From contig CM022673.1 of the NCBI GenBank assembly GCA_012295275.1, positions 8,985,311 to 9,049,310 on the forward strand: a DNA stretch of 64,000 bases, read 5' to 3'. Shown in pieces: positions 45,446 through 58,198 of the stretch. Made by a program: the position numbers and the translations under genes. The stretch comes from Chrysomallon squamiferum (taxonomy: Eukaryota; Mollusca; Gastropoda; Neomphalida; Peltospiridae). The first letter of the stretch is position 1. Every line of letters begins with the position of its first letter. A model generated the notes under the pieces. That model saw only the letters and a list, made by a program, of their open reading frames with translations. It was not told the origin of the DNA and made no database searches.

Positions 45446-47856
45446 AACAATTCTGGATAAAGAATCATCCAGGTCTATATTATGCACTGTGTAGATTACC
45501 GAATTAATTATACAGACGTCGACTCGTTGTGGTGATCGTATCAATAGCTTAGAAACTGAGAAGAAAATCTTCAGTAGGCCTGTTAAGGCCTTTTTACTTT
45601 ACATTATGTCACTTATCACATAACCAGCATTAAACAAAGGTTTAACACCTATGATTGTAAACATTAAATGTGATTAATAGATATCAATGCATATACGATG
45701 TGACACGAGCCCTGGGAGGTACTTGAAAGTAAGGGGGCGCTACTGGCCAGTTTTATGTTGACGTTACTTGAAATGTAAGCTGCGTGTGTTTGGAAACGGG
45801 TGAAATTCCAGTGGTTGCCAAAGGCGCTCGTTACCGGGTTATGGCCCGTAAATTAGATAAACTTGCATAAATGGTCCGTAAATGAATTCTGCGTCACAAG
45901 ACAGGTTGATGTGTACGAATTACCATCTATCTACGTCCCGATACTCGTTAAATATCCATTTTCCTGGCTGACTGAGAATGAAGTAAAAAGTTAACAACGA
46001 ACTGATTAGCAGTAAGAATTCGTTTTCTGGTAATGTTGTGGATATTACAAATTAATCAAATAAAATACTTTTTTCTAAAAACAAAACTATATGCAGTAAT
46101 ATCGGCTCCAACCTAAACTTTAACCACACTGATGTAAATCTCTTCTTCAGTCGACGGTTAATGTGTCTATGTTAAATTGTCCAATTTAAAGATAGCATAA
46201 TAATTTTATAATATAGCATAATAATATCATGGGTTAACAAAACGCACGAATATAAATGCCAGTATAAAAATATATCTTAAGTAACATCAATGGACGGTAA
46301 AGCAATATTACGGCCACCTATCCTGATAGTGTTAACGAATACCTAGTAAATTCAAAGGACCGTTTAAAAGTTAATTTTAAATAACCGTCAAAGATTATCT
46401 CAGTCGATAGAATGTAGCTTGAAAGCATCAGGTTTCCACTTTCATACAGTCACGTTTTGTATTCGAGAAGGATAAAAAGCCAAAAATAGAACATAGTGAA
46501 TGATTGTAAACAGCTGTGACATAACTTCGTCACTCTAGTGTGTTTATATAATCTCCAGGTAAATTATAAAAATAAATAAATAAATAAAGATATGATATAA
46601 AATTGGTGATATGCGGTGTTTTTTAAATGTACACCCCTCCCAAAAAAAAAAAATAATAATAAATGAAATAATAATAATAATAATAATAATAATACTAATA
46701 CTAATAATAATAATAATAATAATACTAATAAATAATAATAATAATAATAAATAAATAAATAAATAATGATGATAATTAATTAAAAATAGTAATAATAACT
46801 ATAATGATAATAATAATGATGATGATGATGATGATGATGATAAAAAATTGCAGACACTTTCTAATCAGTATTCTGTAATTGTCATTTTAGACCGTTAAAT
46901 GTAATGTTACGTTGAATTACGTAGAAAAGAAATGAACCCATTTGTCAGTACATTATGTTAGTGTCCGTTCTTGCATTTTTGACATTTCCGTTGGCATAAA
47001 GAGATAGTTCATTTGCCTTTTTAAAAATAAACCATTATCAGTTCCAGAATTATTCATTAACTAGCATCACAGGATCTTTGATTTGCCTTTTTCATATAAC
47101 AGCAATTTATCATCATCTATAAAGCCTGAACGATGTTAATACGGTTGTAATCTAAAGTATAAAAGTGTGATAAGAATGTGCTGCTTTATAACAACAAAGA
47201 CTACTATTACACAGTGGGGTGGAACGGGAAATATGTTTATAAAAAAAAAAGAAAAAAGAAATACGAATACACAACTCTGCGGCCTGCTTGCTATGCGTCT
47301 GTTGTATGCGCTTTAACCATTTTATGATCCAGAATTATTCACCAATTGAGAACGTAATAAGATACAACATCGAAGGAAATTTAGTTTATGGGCGAAATGG
47401 CACAGCGACAAATGTTCTTTATTCTGGATTTTTTTTTTTTTTTTTTTTTTATCACGACTAACACCTGAGTTTATTTATTACCAGTGACAAATAGATAGAT
47501 TTATTGTTTTATTATTTGTATACAAGACATAAATGCCCACTTGAGCATTGTCAACAATGAGCCTTCGTAACAGACTGTCCACGTGTCTTCCCACAGCTTA
47601 ATGTCAAACATGATCAGTCAAACCAGTATAAACGCAATAGATGCTTCTTGCCTCATATTTCACAGTGACAGTATGTTGTGTGTTTCAGATGAAGTCAAAG
47701 AAGAAATATTGTTAATCTCAATTCATGTGGGTTTTACGGTTAAGTGCCAACCTTAGAGTAAACATTCTCGACTCGATCGATACCAGTTATGTATATTTCA
47801 ATATTCATCTTTTACTTTTTTAAGTAAAAAAAAAAAAAAAAAAAAAATTATTATTA

Positions 47857-47860
<4 letters not shown>
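45446..47860. other. Intergenic DNA with AAT/GAT microsatellites
   Basis: No gene recognised. Interrupted AAT, AAAT and GAT runs occupy about 46,653-46,842, with poly-T at 47,430-47,449 and poly-A at 47,827-47,847. Confidence 0.55.
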
Positions 47861-47867
<7 letters not shown>

Positions 47868-47891
<24 letters not shown>

Positions 47892-48148
47892 CATTAGTTG
47901 TTGTACTAACAGCAGCAGTAATAAAAGTAGTAGTAGTAGAAGTAGTTGCTGTTGCCGAAGTACTGAAGCTGCGGTGTCTAAGCTTCAGTACTTCGGCAAC
48001 GACAACAACAACTACTAGTACTACTATTACTATACTACTTACCTTTACTACCATTACCACTACTGTTATTACTGCTACTACTACTACTTCTACTACCTTT
48101 GTCTACCACTATTATAACTACTACTACAGCTACTACCCGATAACAACA

Positions 48149-48179
<31 letters not shown>

Positions 48180-48205
48180 ATAATAATAATAATAATAATA
48201 ATATG
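47868..48205. repeat. Triplet tracts around a perfect 20-bp-arm hairpin
   Basis: 47,951-47,970 and 47,981-48,000 are perfect inverted copies (arm starts GTTGCCGAAGTACTG) separated by a 10-base loop, GCGGTGTCTA. Imperfect AGT/ACT triplet tracts extend the pairing outward. ATT units lie at 47,868-47,890 and ACT/AAT units at 48,147-48,202. A degenerate copy of one arm and its flank lies at 49,596-49,687. Confidence 0.85.
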
Positions 48206-48316
48206 AAATAATTTACAACAGCGTTAATTCTGTATGTACAAACAGCACAGACAATTTCATGCGTCAGACTAAACTTTTTTTTTCTCTCTCTCTCGCTCTT
48301 CAATATCTGCCGTTGG

Positions 48317-48457
48317 CCAATCCGCTGTCGTTCAGTACGACACCACTGGCTAAATGCGACGTGACGCATGTGGGAGTGAGCGTTGTTGTGAATTGCCTCG
48401 GTACGAACTGATCGAATAGAGCCGAAAGCAGACTTCATCTTCTCCAGCGAATTTCAG
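48317..48457 (+). promoter_or_regulatory. Candidate promoter and 5' exon for the downstream membrane-protein gene
   Basis: A non-repetitive, less AT-rich patch contains CCAAT at 48,317-48,321, a CRE-like GACGTGACGC at about 48,358-48,367, and a good donor, TTTCAG then GTAAGC, at 48,457/48,458. It could be the untranslated first exon spliced to the acceptor at 63,224. Other donors at 61,829 and 62,056 compete. No transcript evidence is available from sequence alone. Confidence 0.3.
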
Positions 48458-48918
48458 GTAAGCGAAAGAACAGATTATTATTATTTTTTTTTTTTTATAT
48501 TAATATACAGCAGAATCAAACCTAGACCTTGCGGGCAGATTTATTTTGTACATCTTTCGTTGAAAAAATAAATAAATAAATAAATAACGGACTTCACTAA
48601 TGAGTTTCGAATTAAGGTATTTTGCTTGATAAAACGAAGGACTGTTTTTGAAAAATACCGTGCGCAGGTGAAAATCCATGGCAACGCTTTCTGTCGAGAA
48701 ACAATGGACGACCAAGGCGATCCCAATTACGGCCTGTAACAAAGCTTTTCGCGTCGTTATTCGCGTTTCTTCAGTAAGATAGAGAGATCGGAAAGAATTT
48801 CTGACAAATAAATAAAACAGTAAGATGCAGTTTTTTTTATATTTTTTCTTTCAGATATCAAAAAGTCGATATCGTTATTTATTAAACCATTAACACAATG
48901 AAAGACTTATTTTATTAT

Positions 48919-48965
48919 TATTTTTATTATTATTATTATTGTTATTATTATTATTAGTAGTAGTA

Positions 48966-49017
<52 letters not shown>

Positions 49018-49073
49018 TATTTATTTTTTTATTTTAATATATTTTATTTTATTTTATTTTATTTTATTTTATT

Positions 49074-49120
<47 letters not shown>

Positions 49121-49127
49121 TTTTTTG
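48919..49127. repeat. (ATT)n, (TTTTA)n and (TTTA)n run
   Basis: ATT units to about 49,018 pass into TTTTA pentamers (49,043-49,076) and TTTA tetramers (49,077-49,124). Confidence 0.9.
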
Positions 49128-49337
49128 TGTCTGTGTGGTTAATTAAGATTTCCATTTGCTGCACCTGAAATCTCATTCTATAAACGAAACGTGCTATGTG
49201 TTACCTGACGGACTGTTTCATTTTTCAGATATTGCGCATACACTTGTGTATGAGGGAGAATAAAAGTGTGCGCGTCTTTCTAATCAATAACTTGTGCTAG
49301 GTCCGTATTGATTAGCAATATACTGTTAACTCGTCTT

Positions 49338-49339
49338 TC

Positions 49340-49372
<33 letters not shown>

Positions 49373-49403
49373 ATATCTATCTATCTGTCTGTCTATCTAT
49401 CTG

Positions 49404-49434
<31 letters not shown>

Positions 49435-49451
49435 GTCTGTCTGTCTATCTA

Positions 49452-49523
<72 letters not shown>

Positions 49524-49528
49524 TCTAT
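49338..49528. repeat. Compound (CTAT)n/(CTGT)n tetranucleotide array
   Basis: CTAT and CTGT tetramers alternate in blocks, with a core of about 17 CTGT units at 49,433-49,505. The 173-codon frame through it is a by-product of the repeat. Confidence 0.95.
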
Positions 49529-49595
49529 ATCTACACACACAGACACACACACACACATACATCACATCTCGATGTTATGTAACATCTCTCGCTCA

Positions 49596-49687
49596 GATAC
49601 CGCGGCTTTACTACTTCGGCAACAGCAACTGCTACCACTACTACTTTTATTACTGCCATTACAACTACTGCTGGTGGTACCACAACT
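49596..49687. repeat. Second copy of the hairpin-associated sequence
   Basis: CTACTTCGGCAACAGCAACT, followed by ACTACTACTTTTATTACTGC, matches the reverse complement of the left arm and flank at 47,900-47,970, with substitutions. Here it is a single arm, not a hairpin. Confidence 0.7.
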
Positions 49688-49698
49688 AATAATAATAA

Positions 49699-49699
49699 T

Positions 49700-49779
<80 letters not shown>
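49699..49779. repeat. (CA)n microsatellite
   Basis: About 40 CA dinucleotides. Confidence 0.97.
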
Positions 49780-49782
<3 letters not shown>

Positions 49783-50950
49783 TTTATAATTTTTCAAGGG
49801 GCCTTTGTTTTTGCCGAAGGCTACATTAAGCTAACGACATTCTGCCGTTTTGCTGAAGGTGATAACTTTCCCAGTCACAACGTAGATGTTACCAAGCGTC
49901 GCCGTCGTTCGTTCGCTGATGGATGTCGTGAAATGTCGTGTCGTTCCTCCGAGTGATATTCGTTACCTGAGAAAGAATGTGTCAAGCGCACGTTAAGGAC
50001 AGTACTTTACAATGTTAAAAACGGGAAAGTTTGCGGTCATATGTCAAAACGTAACACGGCGCTTCTATGGGTTTTTTTTTTTTTTTTAATTTTTACTTTC
50101 TGTTGTTGTTGTTTTTTTTTTTTTTTTTTTTTTTTCTCCTGACAGTTAAATGCTGCAAGTACTTTTCGAGGCGAAATATGCGGACTTTTATTTACCGTTT
50201 TTTTTTTTTTTTTTTTTTTCTTTTATCCTAACTGTTTGTGCCTCATTATAGAAACATAATTTAAGAAAAAAAAAAAAAAAAAAATTATAATAATAACAAC
50301 TGCAGCAAACAACAAACAACATATATATATATATATATTGATAATATTTTAAAGGTGTCTGTCCGTGAAATATAAAAGTTAATTTTGCTTAATACTTATA
50401 TTACTTATATATATATATAAACTTTTTGTATTTTTTTTTTCTCTTTATTTTTCACATATTGACATTATTATCAAGTCAGTACTTATTTCGTGATCAGAAT
50501 TAAAAACGTTCTGAATGGAATTAACTACCAAGTTAAACTGTTTAGTCCCTGGCGTTTTTCATGAGAAAGCATATTTTTATAGTAATCATTCAGGCTGCTT
50601 TTATATGTAAATTCTACTATGTTGCTCTACGCTGTAATTTTACAGTTTATGAGAGAATAAAAGTCGTCCGTTTTGACGTAGCAGTAAAGACAAAAGAACA
50701 TTTTCAGAATTACACGGTGGATCGTGTCTTTCTTTGACATGATGACCAAAGACTCTGCGGCCATTACAGGTGTCTGACAGTTTGCATGGCTGTTAGAAAA
50801 TAATTAACTGTCTTGACTATGATGAATGTGTGCTCTAGTTTTATTTTTATAACTTTATTACAATGCTAAACTTCACTTTGTTTTAGTAGCGCGTGACACA
50901 TAAACCAAACCGAAATAAACGCGTCCGTATTATTAATGTTGATTTACAGG
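49780..50950. other. Intergenic or intronic DNA
   Basis: No gene seen. There are poly-T tracts at about 50,074-50,086, 50,113-50,135 and 50,201-50,219, and poly-A at 50,267-50,284. 49,880-50,050 is less AT-rich but has no recognised motif. Confidence 0.5.
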
Positions 50951-50975
50951 GACTCGCTTTTTTGGCATAAATATT

Positions 50976-51161
50976 ATGACAAGCATAATTTTCACCGCGA
51001 ACTGTGGATTGAATCTCAAGGCAGATCCGTCTGGAATCGCTTTCGAAACAAATGGTGCCAGAACTACCAATCACTTTGAGGGATGGCATTCAAAACTGAA
51101 GACGATGAGCAGTAGTCATCCCAACATTTTTAAATTCGTAATTATGATTAAGAGACAATAG
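50976..51161 (+). pseudogene. MULE-type transposase C-terminal relic
   Basis: The frame encodes ARTTNHFEGWHSKLKTM followed by HPNIFKFVIMIKRQ and a stop. TNN.EGWH...HPN is the hallmark C-terminal region of FLYWCH-associated MULE transposases. Nothing of the DDE core is seen upstream. The stop falls inside the 54-bp minisatellite unit. Confidence 0.7.
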
Positions 51162-51320
51162 GAGGCCTTTCTGGAAATCTTTGTTGAAATCATAGATAGG
51201 ATTAAGAGACAATAGGAGGCCTTTGTTGAAATCTTTGTTGAAATCACAGATAGGATTAAGAGACAATAGGAGGCCTTTGTTGAAATCTTTGTTGAAATCA
51301 TAGATAGGATTAAGATAGAT
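51146..51320. repeat. 54-bp minisatellite at the end of the MULE relic
   Basis: Units start with GATTAAGAGACAATAGGAGG at 51,146, 51,200 and 51,254, exactly 54 bp apart, with a truncated fourth at 51,308. Copies differ at only a few positions, so the array is young. On the minus strand it stays open and would encode an 18-residue repeat (YDFNKDFNKGLLLSLNPI). Confidence 0.92.
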
Positions 51321-53105
51321 AGGATCTGCAACAGAATATGCTGATTCCATCTCCCATTTTGTTGTGTAATCCTCCACTGTTTTATCATTTGCTGGCCTTG
51401 ACTGCTTCAGTAATATATAACAACAGGGGCGGGCACAGTGAGGTGAACCCGATCTACATTATCTGTTCAATATCGGCTTACTTTTCTATTATTTAAATTT
51501 TTAAAATTTTTTGGACTGCACCCTCAGCAAGATTTATAATAAAGGATTTAATGAATGGAAAGAAGCTAATATATGATTATTACTGTGTCCCGCAACGTAG
51601 ATTTAATTTTTGGAAAATTTTATGTAAGTTTTCTACTTATTTTCCTGTATTTTGATATCTGAAATATACTAGACAAATTACTTGTTTATGCTAATCAAAT
51701 GGCATTTTGTTGTTTTTGGAAATGGAAAAAACGTATCGAATTTTTAACTGGACATATTTTATTAAATCTCCCATTAATTTTAAGATAATCTCATTATCAT
51801 CATTATCATTATTACCATCATCTTCATAATCATCATCATCATCACCATCTTTATTATTATTATTATTATTATCATCATCATCATCACCATCATCATCATT
51901 ATCATTATTATTATTGTTATTATTACTACTACTACTATTATTATTATTATTATTATTTTAAGAATACTTGTATTAAATAAGTAATGAAAACCATCTGTAT
52001 TCAATAACTTTTAATAAAACAATAAAAATGAGAAATAACAAAATTTTAAAATTTTAAAATTTTAAAACCCTCTATGTCAAAAACCAAGGGAAAAACAAAT
52101 ATTTTATTTAATTACTTTCTTCTTCTTCTTCTTCTTTTTTTTTGTTGTTTTGTTTTGTTTTATAATATATTATCATACATTCCGTTTTGGTCTATTCTTA
52201 ATATGAAAGAAGAAGATTTACTATTTCCTTTAAACGGTACTTAATTAACTAATTCATTTTGAGACAGTGATTTGGACAAAAAAAAAAAAACCTTCATGAT
52301 TGTAATGAACAGGTTTAATTAGTTTTAATTCTTTATAATGGAATAAGTTACCAACTGCATTAAATTGATTTGTTTTTTTTGCTTGCGTGTAAATGTGCTC
52401 ATTTTTAAAGAAATATTTCAAACTGTGGAAATGAAAACAATGAAAAGAAAGCCTGTAATTATTAATGGAAATTTTCATGGCAAGAACTAAGAATTTGCCA
52501 AATGATTAAAATAAAACAACGTCAAAATTTTGTAATTCTTATCTTTCGATTTTTTTTTTCCCCCCATTCTTTTAAAATATAAAAAATAAATAAACAAACA
52601 CAGACGTGTGATTTGTTGCATTAAAAAAACCCACAAAACAGAAATATTTTAAAACGAAAAAATAAATGGACACTCAACGTCACTGTAAAACAACATACGC
52701 TTGCGTTTGTATTCTATCTTCCATGAACAGATGTTCATTCCGCTTGCGAGTTAGACCCATAATTTTAGCAAAATGTTTTCATGGTTATTCGAATTTGCAA
52801 TTCAGCCTGACATTAATTTCGTTTTGTAAGTAAATGAAAATAAAATAAAAATCGACAGAAAAACATCTGTCTGTACCGCACCATTTGGATATATGTACGT
52901 ATTTGATCGATTGTCTAAACCTGTGCATGCAGAAACGTCGTATCTGTCATGATCCTTCAAAAAGAAACGAAAAAGACGTGTTGCCAATCCTTTTACTAAT
53001 ATATATCTATTTATTGAATACTGAGATGTAAACATCCCCGTCCTTGAAATTATTAAAGAAAGAAAGAGATAATTAGAGAAATCACAAAAGGACAGATGGT
53101 CAAAA
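51321..53105. other. Intergenic or intronic DNA
   Basis: No gene recognised. An imperfect ATC/ATT/ACT tract covers about 51,790-51,957. The minus-strand frame there is poly-Met/Ile and spurious. Confidence 0.55.
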
Positions 53106-53107
53106 CA

Positions 53108-53109
<2 letters not shown>

Positions 53110-53188
<79 letters not shown>
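53110..53188. repeat. (GA)n microsatellite
   Basis: About 39 uninterrupted GA dinucleotides. Confidence 0.97.
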
Positions 53189-53190
<2 letters not shown>

Positions 53191-54210
53191 AAAGTTGGAC
53201 AAGCAGAACAAGACTTCAATGGGCATCTATAAGACATTCCTTGCTGCTGACCGAAAGATGCTGTGTTTCCCCTCTAGTTACCTAAGCAGTCATACACATA
53301 CATACATACATACATACATGCACTTATGCGATCACGCGCACAGAATCATACCCATATTCATACCATACAAAAATGTTATGTACCCAGTTTCCTTTCTTTT
53401 TACTATTCATAAACTTGTCGAATCATTGCTGTATACATTTATGCACGACACTGTAAACCAAATTTTTTTTTTATTTTTGTTATTAATTTCGTATTTGTAT
53501 ATTGTGTCTCGTTTATCCTGTTTGATGGTTTATGATTTTTTAAAATTGATTTACCTTTCAAAAATGTGTCGTTTCTTTTCAGCTGACATCTTTTCAAGAA
53601 AACTGTTACGCCCATGCCTTATTCATTTTAGCGTTTACAGCAATTCATTGCAGATTTTTGATGCATGCAGATTTTTTTGGATTTTTTTCTTATTGATTTT
53701 TTTGTTTAAATTATTTTTCTATAATGTTTAATGTGTAATTCTGTACAGGTTTCTTCATATTATTGTTGGTCGATGGTTACTTTGACTTTATGAAAATTGT
53801 ATTTATGCAGCAAGTAAGACATTGTTATTTACAGTTATGCATGACGAATGGGTGAGTTTTTTTGTTTGTTGTTTCTTTGTTTCTTTCTTAAGTTTCGCTC
53901 AGCTGTGGGTCACTGTGTCCTGGAACACATGTTTCTTATGTTACTGTTGGTTTGGGATTACTTGAAATTCCTGTACGTAGTCAGTACGTCAGTAGTGTAC
54001 AGTGAGCTAATCTCAACTCTTTGCCTTTGTAGCAGAATCTGCGGCGAATATGAATATAACCTTTATATATATATATATGTCTCTGTTCTGTGTGTGTGTG
54101 TGTGTGTGTAGATACATATACGCGTGTATATATATATAGTTTTAAGTTTCACAGTTAAAAAAAAAAAATCATAATAATTACAAAAAGGTCTTAAAGCATG
54201 TTCAAAAAAC

Positions 54211-54245
<35 letters not shown>

Positions 54246-55085
54246 AAAGGAGAGAATGAAAATATGTAACAAAAACTGTCTCCTATACGTAATTTTAGAT
54301 TGGAGAAAAGAAAGTATATTTTCTATTGTTCTACTGTATATAATTATTTGATGACTACAGCTGACCCGGCATGAATAAAGAAACATTTTTTTTTTTTTTT
54401 TTTTCTTTTAAGGATATTTCAAAATATGTTTAAGTGGTAATGTTACATGCGAAAATGAATCTAACCTTCCAGTGTATTTAAGAAAATGGTTCATAAACGT
54501 AACTGAACTGGTACAACCACAGATAATAAAGACGCGTATATTACACCGTTTATTTGGCAAGCTAGGGACCGAATGGTTTTTCCTTTTCTTTTTTTTGGAC
54601 CAAGGCTTGATATTATTATATACTTAGAATATAGAATGAACGATAAAAAGTAAAGATCGAAATTGTATTTAATACTTAAAAATTGTATTTAATACATTAA
54701 AAACTGTATTTAAAACATAAAAATTAAGGCACTTCTAAACCAGGTTTTCTGGTAGTCGTGTAAGTAGACTGAAACTTGTACCATTTAAAGGAGACATTTT
54801 GCAGTTAAAAGAGATGGCGGTACAATAACAATAAACCCGTTGTAGATACAATATCACGGACATAACATTTTATTTTATTTTTTTTCCAAAAAATTGTTAT
54901 CACGGTGATAATGTCTTCATATCACACACTCTTTTTTTACTTCGAAGAAATGACTTTGTCCGTTCTGTGATTTTCCTCAGTATAAAAGTATTACAGACTT
55001 AAGCCTTTCCTATCTGGCAGAAATGAAATTCTTATTACCGTATTTACTAGTGTATAGACTGCGCTAATTTTACTACTACTACTGC
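53189..55085. other. Intergenic or intronic DNA
   Basis: The longest open frame of the window (53,195-53,731, 178 codons, +) lies here but is Phe/Leu/Ile-rich, partly encoded by an ACAT microsatellite, and has no family motif, so it is not called. Poly-A lies at 54,213-54,243. ACCGTATTTACTAGTGTATA at 55,038-55,057 resembles the end of a widespread animal MITE family. Confidence 0.5.
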
Positions 55086-55087
55086 TA

Positions 55088-55091
55088 CTAA

Positions 55092-55155
<64 letters not shown>
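55088..55155. repeat. (ATT)n microsatellite
   Basis: About 21 ATT units; a further ATT/GTT tract lies at 55,768-55,830. Confidence 0.95.
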
Positions 55156-55769
55156 TCGTTCTGTTTACAAAAGAAGAAGAAAACTTTTCATTCGTATGAG
55201 TCAAAAGCCGACGCGTTACTTACGTCAGATCAGCCTGAAGCAAAATAGCCGAGTACTGACATGTAGGCAGATATATCACTTATGACTGATATACCTCTGT
55301 GTACTCTGGAGGCTATTTTTTCACGTTTCAGACCGAATGTCCTTACGGGCATTATCATGGCAACATTTTATGTTTTTGTCTGTAAAACTGTGAATCATCT
55401 TTTAAGATGCTGCTGTAAAATATATTTTTTTTTTTTTTCAAAAATACATTAGAGTTGAAATCTCCCATTCCGTATTGTTATAAATGTAAACGAAACCTCC
55501 TATTCACTGCCCTGGTCTACAGACAACCTCTGAAATGCTGTAATCAACCCTTCATCGCATGACAGTTATTTGAGCAACATAAATTAAAATCCTAATAGCA
55601 AACACTGTTATCCGCTCTCCGCCATTCGCCAGCATACTGGCGATAGACATACAGATCATAAAGCCAGATACACCGCCATCAGAAAGTATCGCTTTCTATT
55701 CCGAAGTCACTGTAAGTGCATAATTAAATAAAGGATCGTTATGAACCGATTTCAAGACATCACTTCATA

Positions 55770-55810
<41 letters not shown>

Positions 55811-55961
55811 GTTGTTGTTGTTGTTGTTGTTATTGGTATGGTTTTTCTTGTTATATTGTTGTTAATCCTAAAATTATTGCCGTTGGTCTCTTTGTTATTG
55901 TTGTTGTTTTAAATATTACCTGGGAGGAATTTATTGTCCAAATATTAAAATGTAGAACAGG

Positions 55962-55997
<36 letters not shown>

Positions 55998-57251
55998 CTT
56001 GGGTTTTTTTCATATATAGGTTAGGTAATTCAAATACGTCCATTTTTGGATACATGTTTATAAATATAATTATTCCTTTTGCCTCACTTGATTGATATCT
56101 CTATATCTCGACATCTGTCATTTTGTTCAAAAAAAAAAAAGCAACAGCAACAAAATTTCAACCATAAAATCATGAATGCTGTATAAACAACACCAGTAAA
56201 CGCAACAGCAGACTGTAAGACATTATTAACGTAAGTATTTTAAATTTTATATTACAAAGATACGTGTAATATGCCATTGCTTTTTTTTTAATTTTAATTT
56301 TTTTTTTAATTTATTATTATTTTTGCGGGGGGGGTATTTTTTTTTCTTCTTATAAAACAGAGAAGCATATGATGATAAACAAGTGATAAAAAAAAAAAAA
56401 TAATAATAAAAAAAAAATAAAGACCAGATAGAAATTGCAAATAGTTAGACAGATAAACCCGTGCTCAAATAGACAGACAGACAGTATCAGACAGACAGAC
56501 ACGTACATAATTAGATAGCTAACATGATAGGCAGGTAGGTAGTAAGTAATCACTTATTTATCTATTTTATACACGTATAAAAGAACTCTATATTTTTGTC
56601 CGAAGGATAACATTTTCTTAAATCGATTAACACTTCATTTTTTATTAAGGAAGCTAGGTATTAAATTAAAATGTATTACATATAGGTAATAAATAAACAT
56701 ATGTTACATGTAGGTAATTAATAAAAATATATTACTTAGCCGTGATCGATTTTATGATACATAATCGCTTATAAGTGAAGAATTTTTTATTTTTGTTGCA
56801 TTATACGTCATATGGGATATATATATATATATATACAACCATGTATTTTATTGCAACAACAAATAACCTTGTATCACTATACTATAACGTTTGTCCGCAA
56901 ATCGATCGATTCTTGATCGCTGATTAAGGAACAAACAAATTAATTCGCTTGATACTCTTTGTCAAGGTTGACAAAAGACCAGATGAAAGAAGGCTTTGCA
57001 GTTTGACCGTCTTGTTCATTCTTTTGTTAGCTTGGGTAATTTTCTCTTTGTTGCTGTCGAAAAACCGAGTGGCCTTCCCAGAGGTTATGTAAACGCCATG
57101 TTATTTGATATACGGATTGATATTACTATACGTGAATCACCCAGTCTCTTTGTGATGTGATGCCCAAGTTAATGATATTTTCCTTAGACCAAAATATAAT
57201 TATTAAACGCAGAAGAATTGTTACAGTTTCCAAAGCATAAATGACAATAAC
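55156..57251. other. Intergenic or intronic DNA
   Basis: No gene seen. A small hairpin CGCCAG-CATA-CTGGCG lies at 55,627-55,642. (TA)n runs occur at 55,966-55,992 and 56,818-56,835. Confidence 0.5.
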
Positions 57252-57416
<165 letters not shown>

Positions 57417-58167
57417 CTTTCCCGTTCATTCCAGCGCTTCCTGACTGATTTATCTCAAGCCAAAGTAAAGTGCTGTTCTGTTTAATCCCCGATGTATATT
57501 GAAAAGAAAGAAAGAAAGAAAAGAAAAAAAGAAAGAACCAAAACAAAAAATTGCTTCTGTAGTCTCAATGTTTCGATCGCTAAGTTATAATTATAATAAC
57601 CTTATAATAACCGATGCAATTTTGTGCTCAGTCTTATTAGATATTCGTTCGTTCGTTCCTTCCTTCCTTAATTCCTTCGTTCTTGCATTCCTTTCCTATC
57701 TGTAAGTTGGGTCATAATCCCATGCTTGATTTATTGCAATCTTAGAAACATGTAATGTGCGGCATTTAAAATAAGAAGCTTTTATTAACGTTTCTAACCA
57801 TAAATATCCTATAAAAGGGTTGCACCTGATTTTCAAGTCTTGTAAATGTTTGAACTAGTGTCTGAAGTGACTCGAGAACGTTTACAAAATCAAGACCCCT
57901 TTGTTGTAAAAACTCTAGATCATTCAAAATGTAATTTATTTTTTTATTTTTTTTTTCTAGTCCTTGTTTTGATGTTATTTATGCATAACATACGGCAACT
58001 GTATAGAAATGTACTTAGAGTATTCATCATTTCTATACACACACACACACATATATATATCTATGTATGTATGTATGTATGTATGAATGTGTATATGTAT
58101 GTGTACGTATATATGTATATGCAAACAAACAAAACATGTAAGCGCATTAGTAAACATTCTCACTATT

Positions 58168-58198
<31 letters not shown>

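Noticed and set aside
45200-45544. 114-codon minus-strand open frame
   Set aside because: Crosses the border of a non-autonomous transposon, so it is chance openness of G+C-rich DNA.
49308-49829. 173-codon plus-strand open frame
   Set aside because: Produced entirely by CTAT/CTGT and CA repeats.
53195-53731. 178-codon plus-strand open frame
   Set aside because: It is the longest open frame but hydrophobic, microsatellite-derived in part, with no family motif or splice support.
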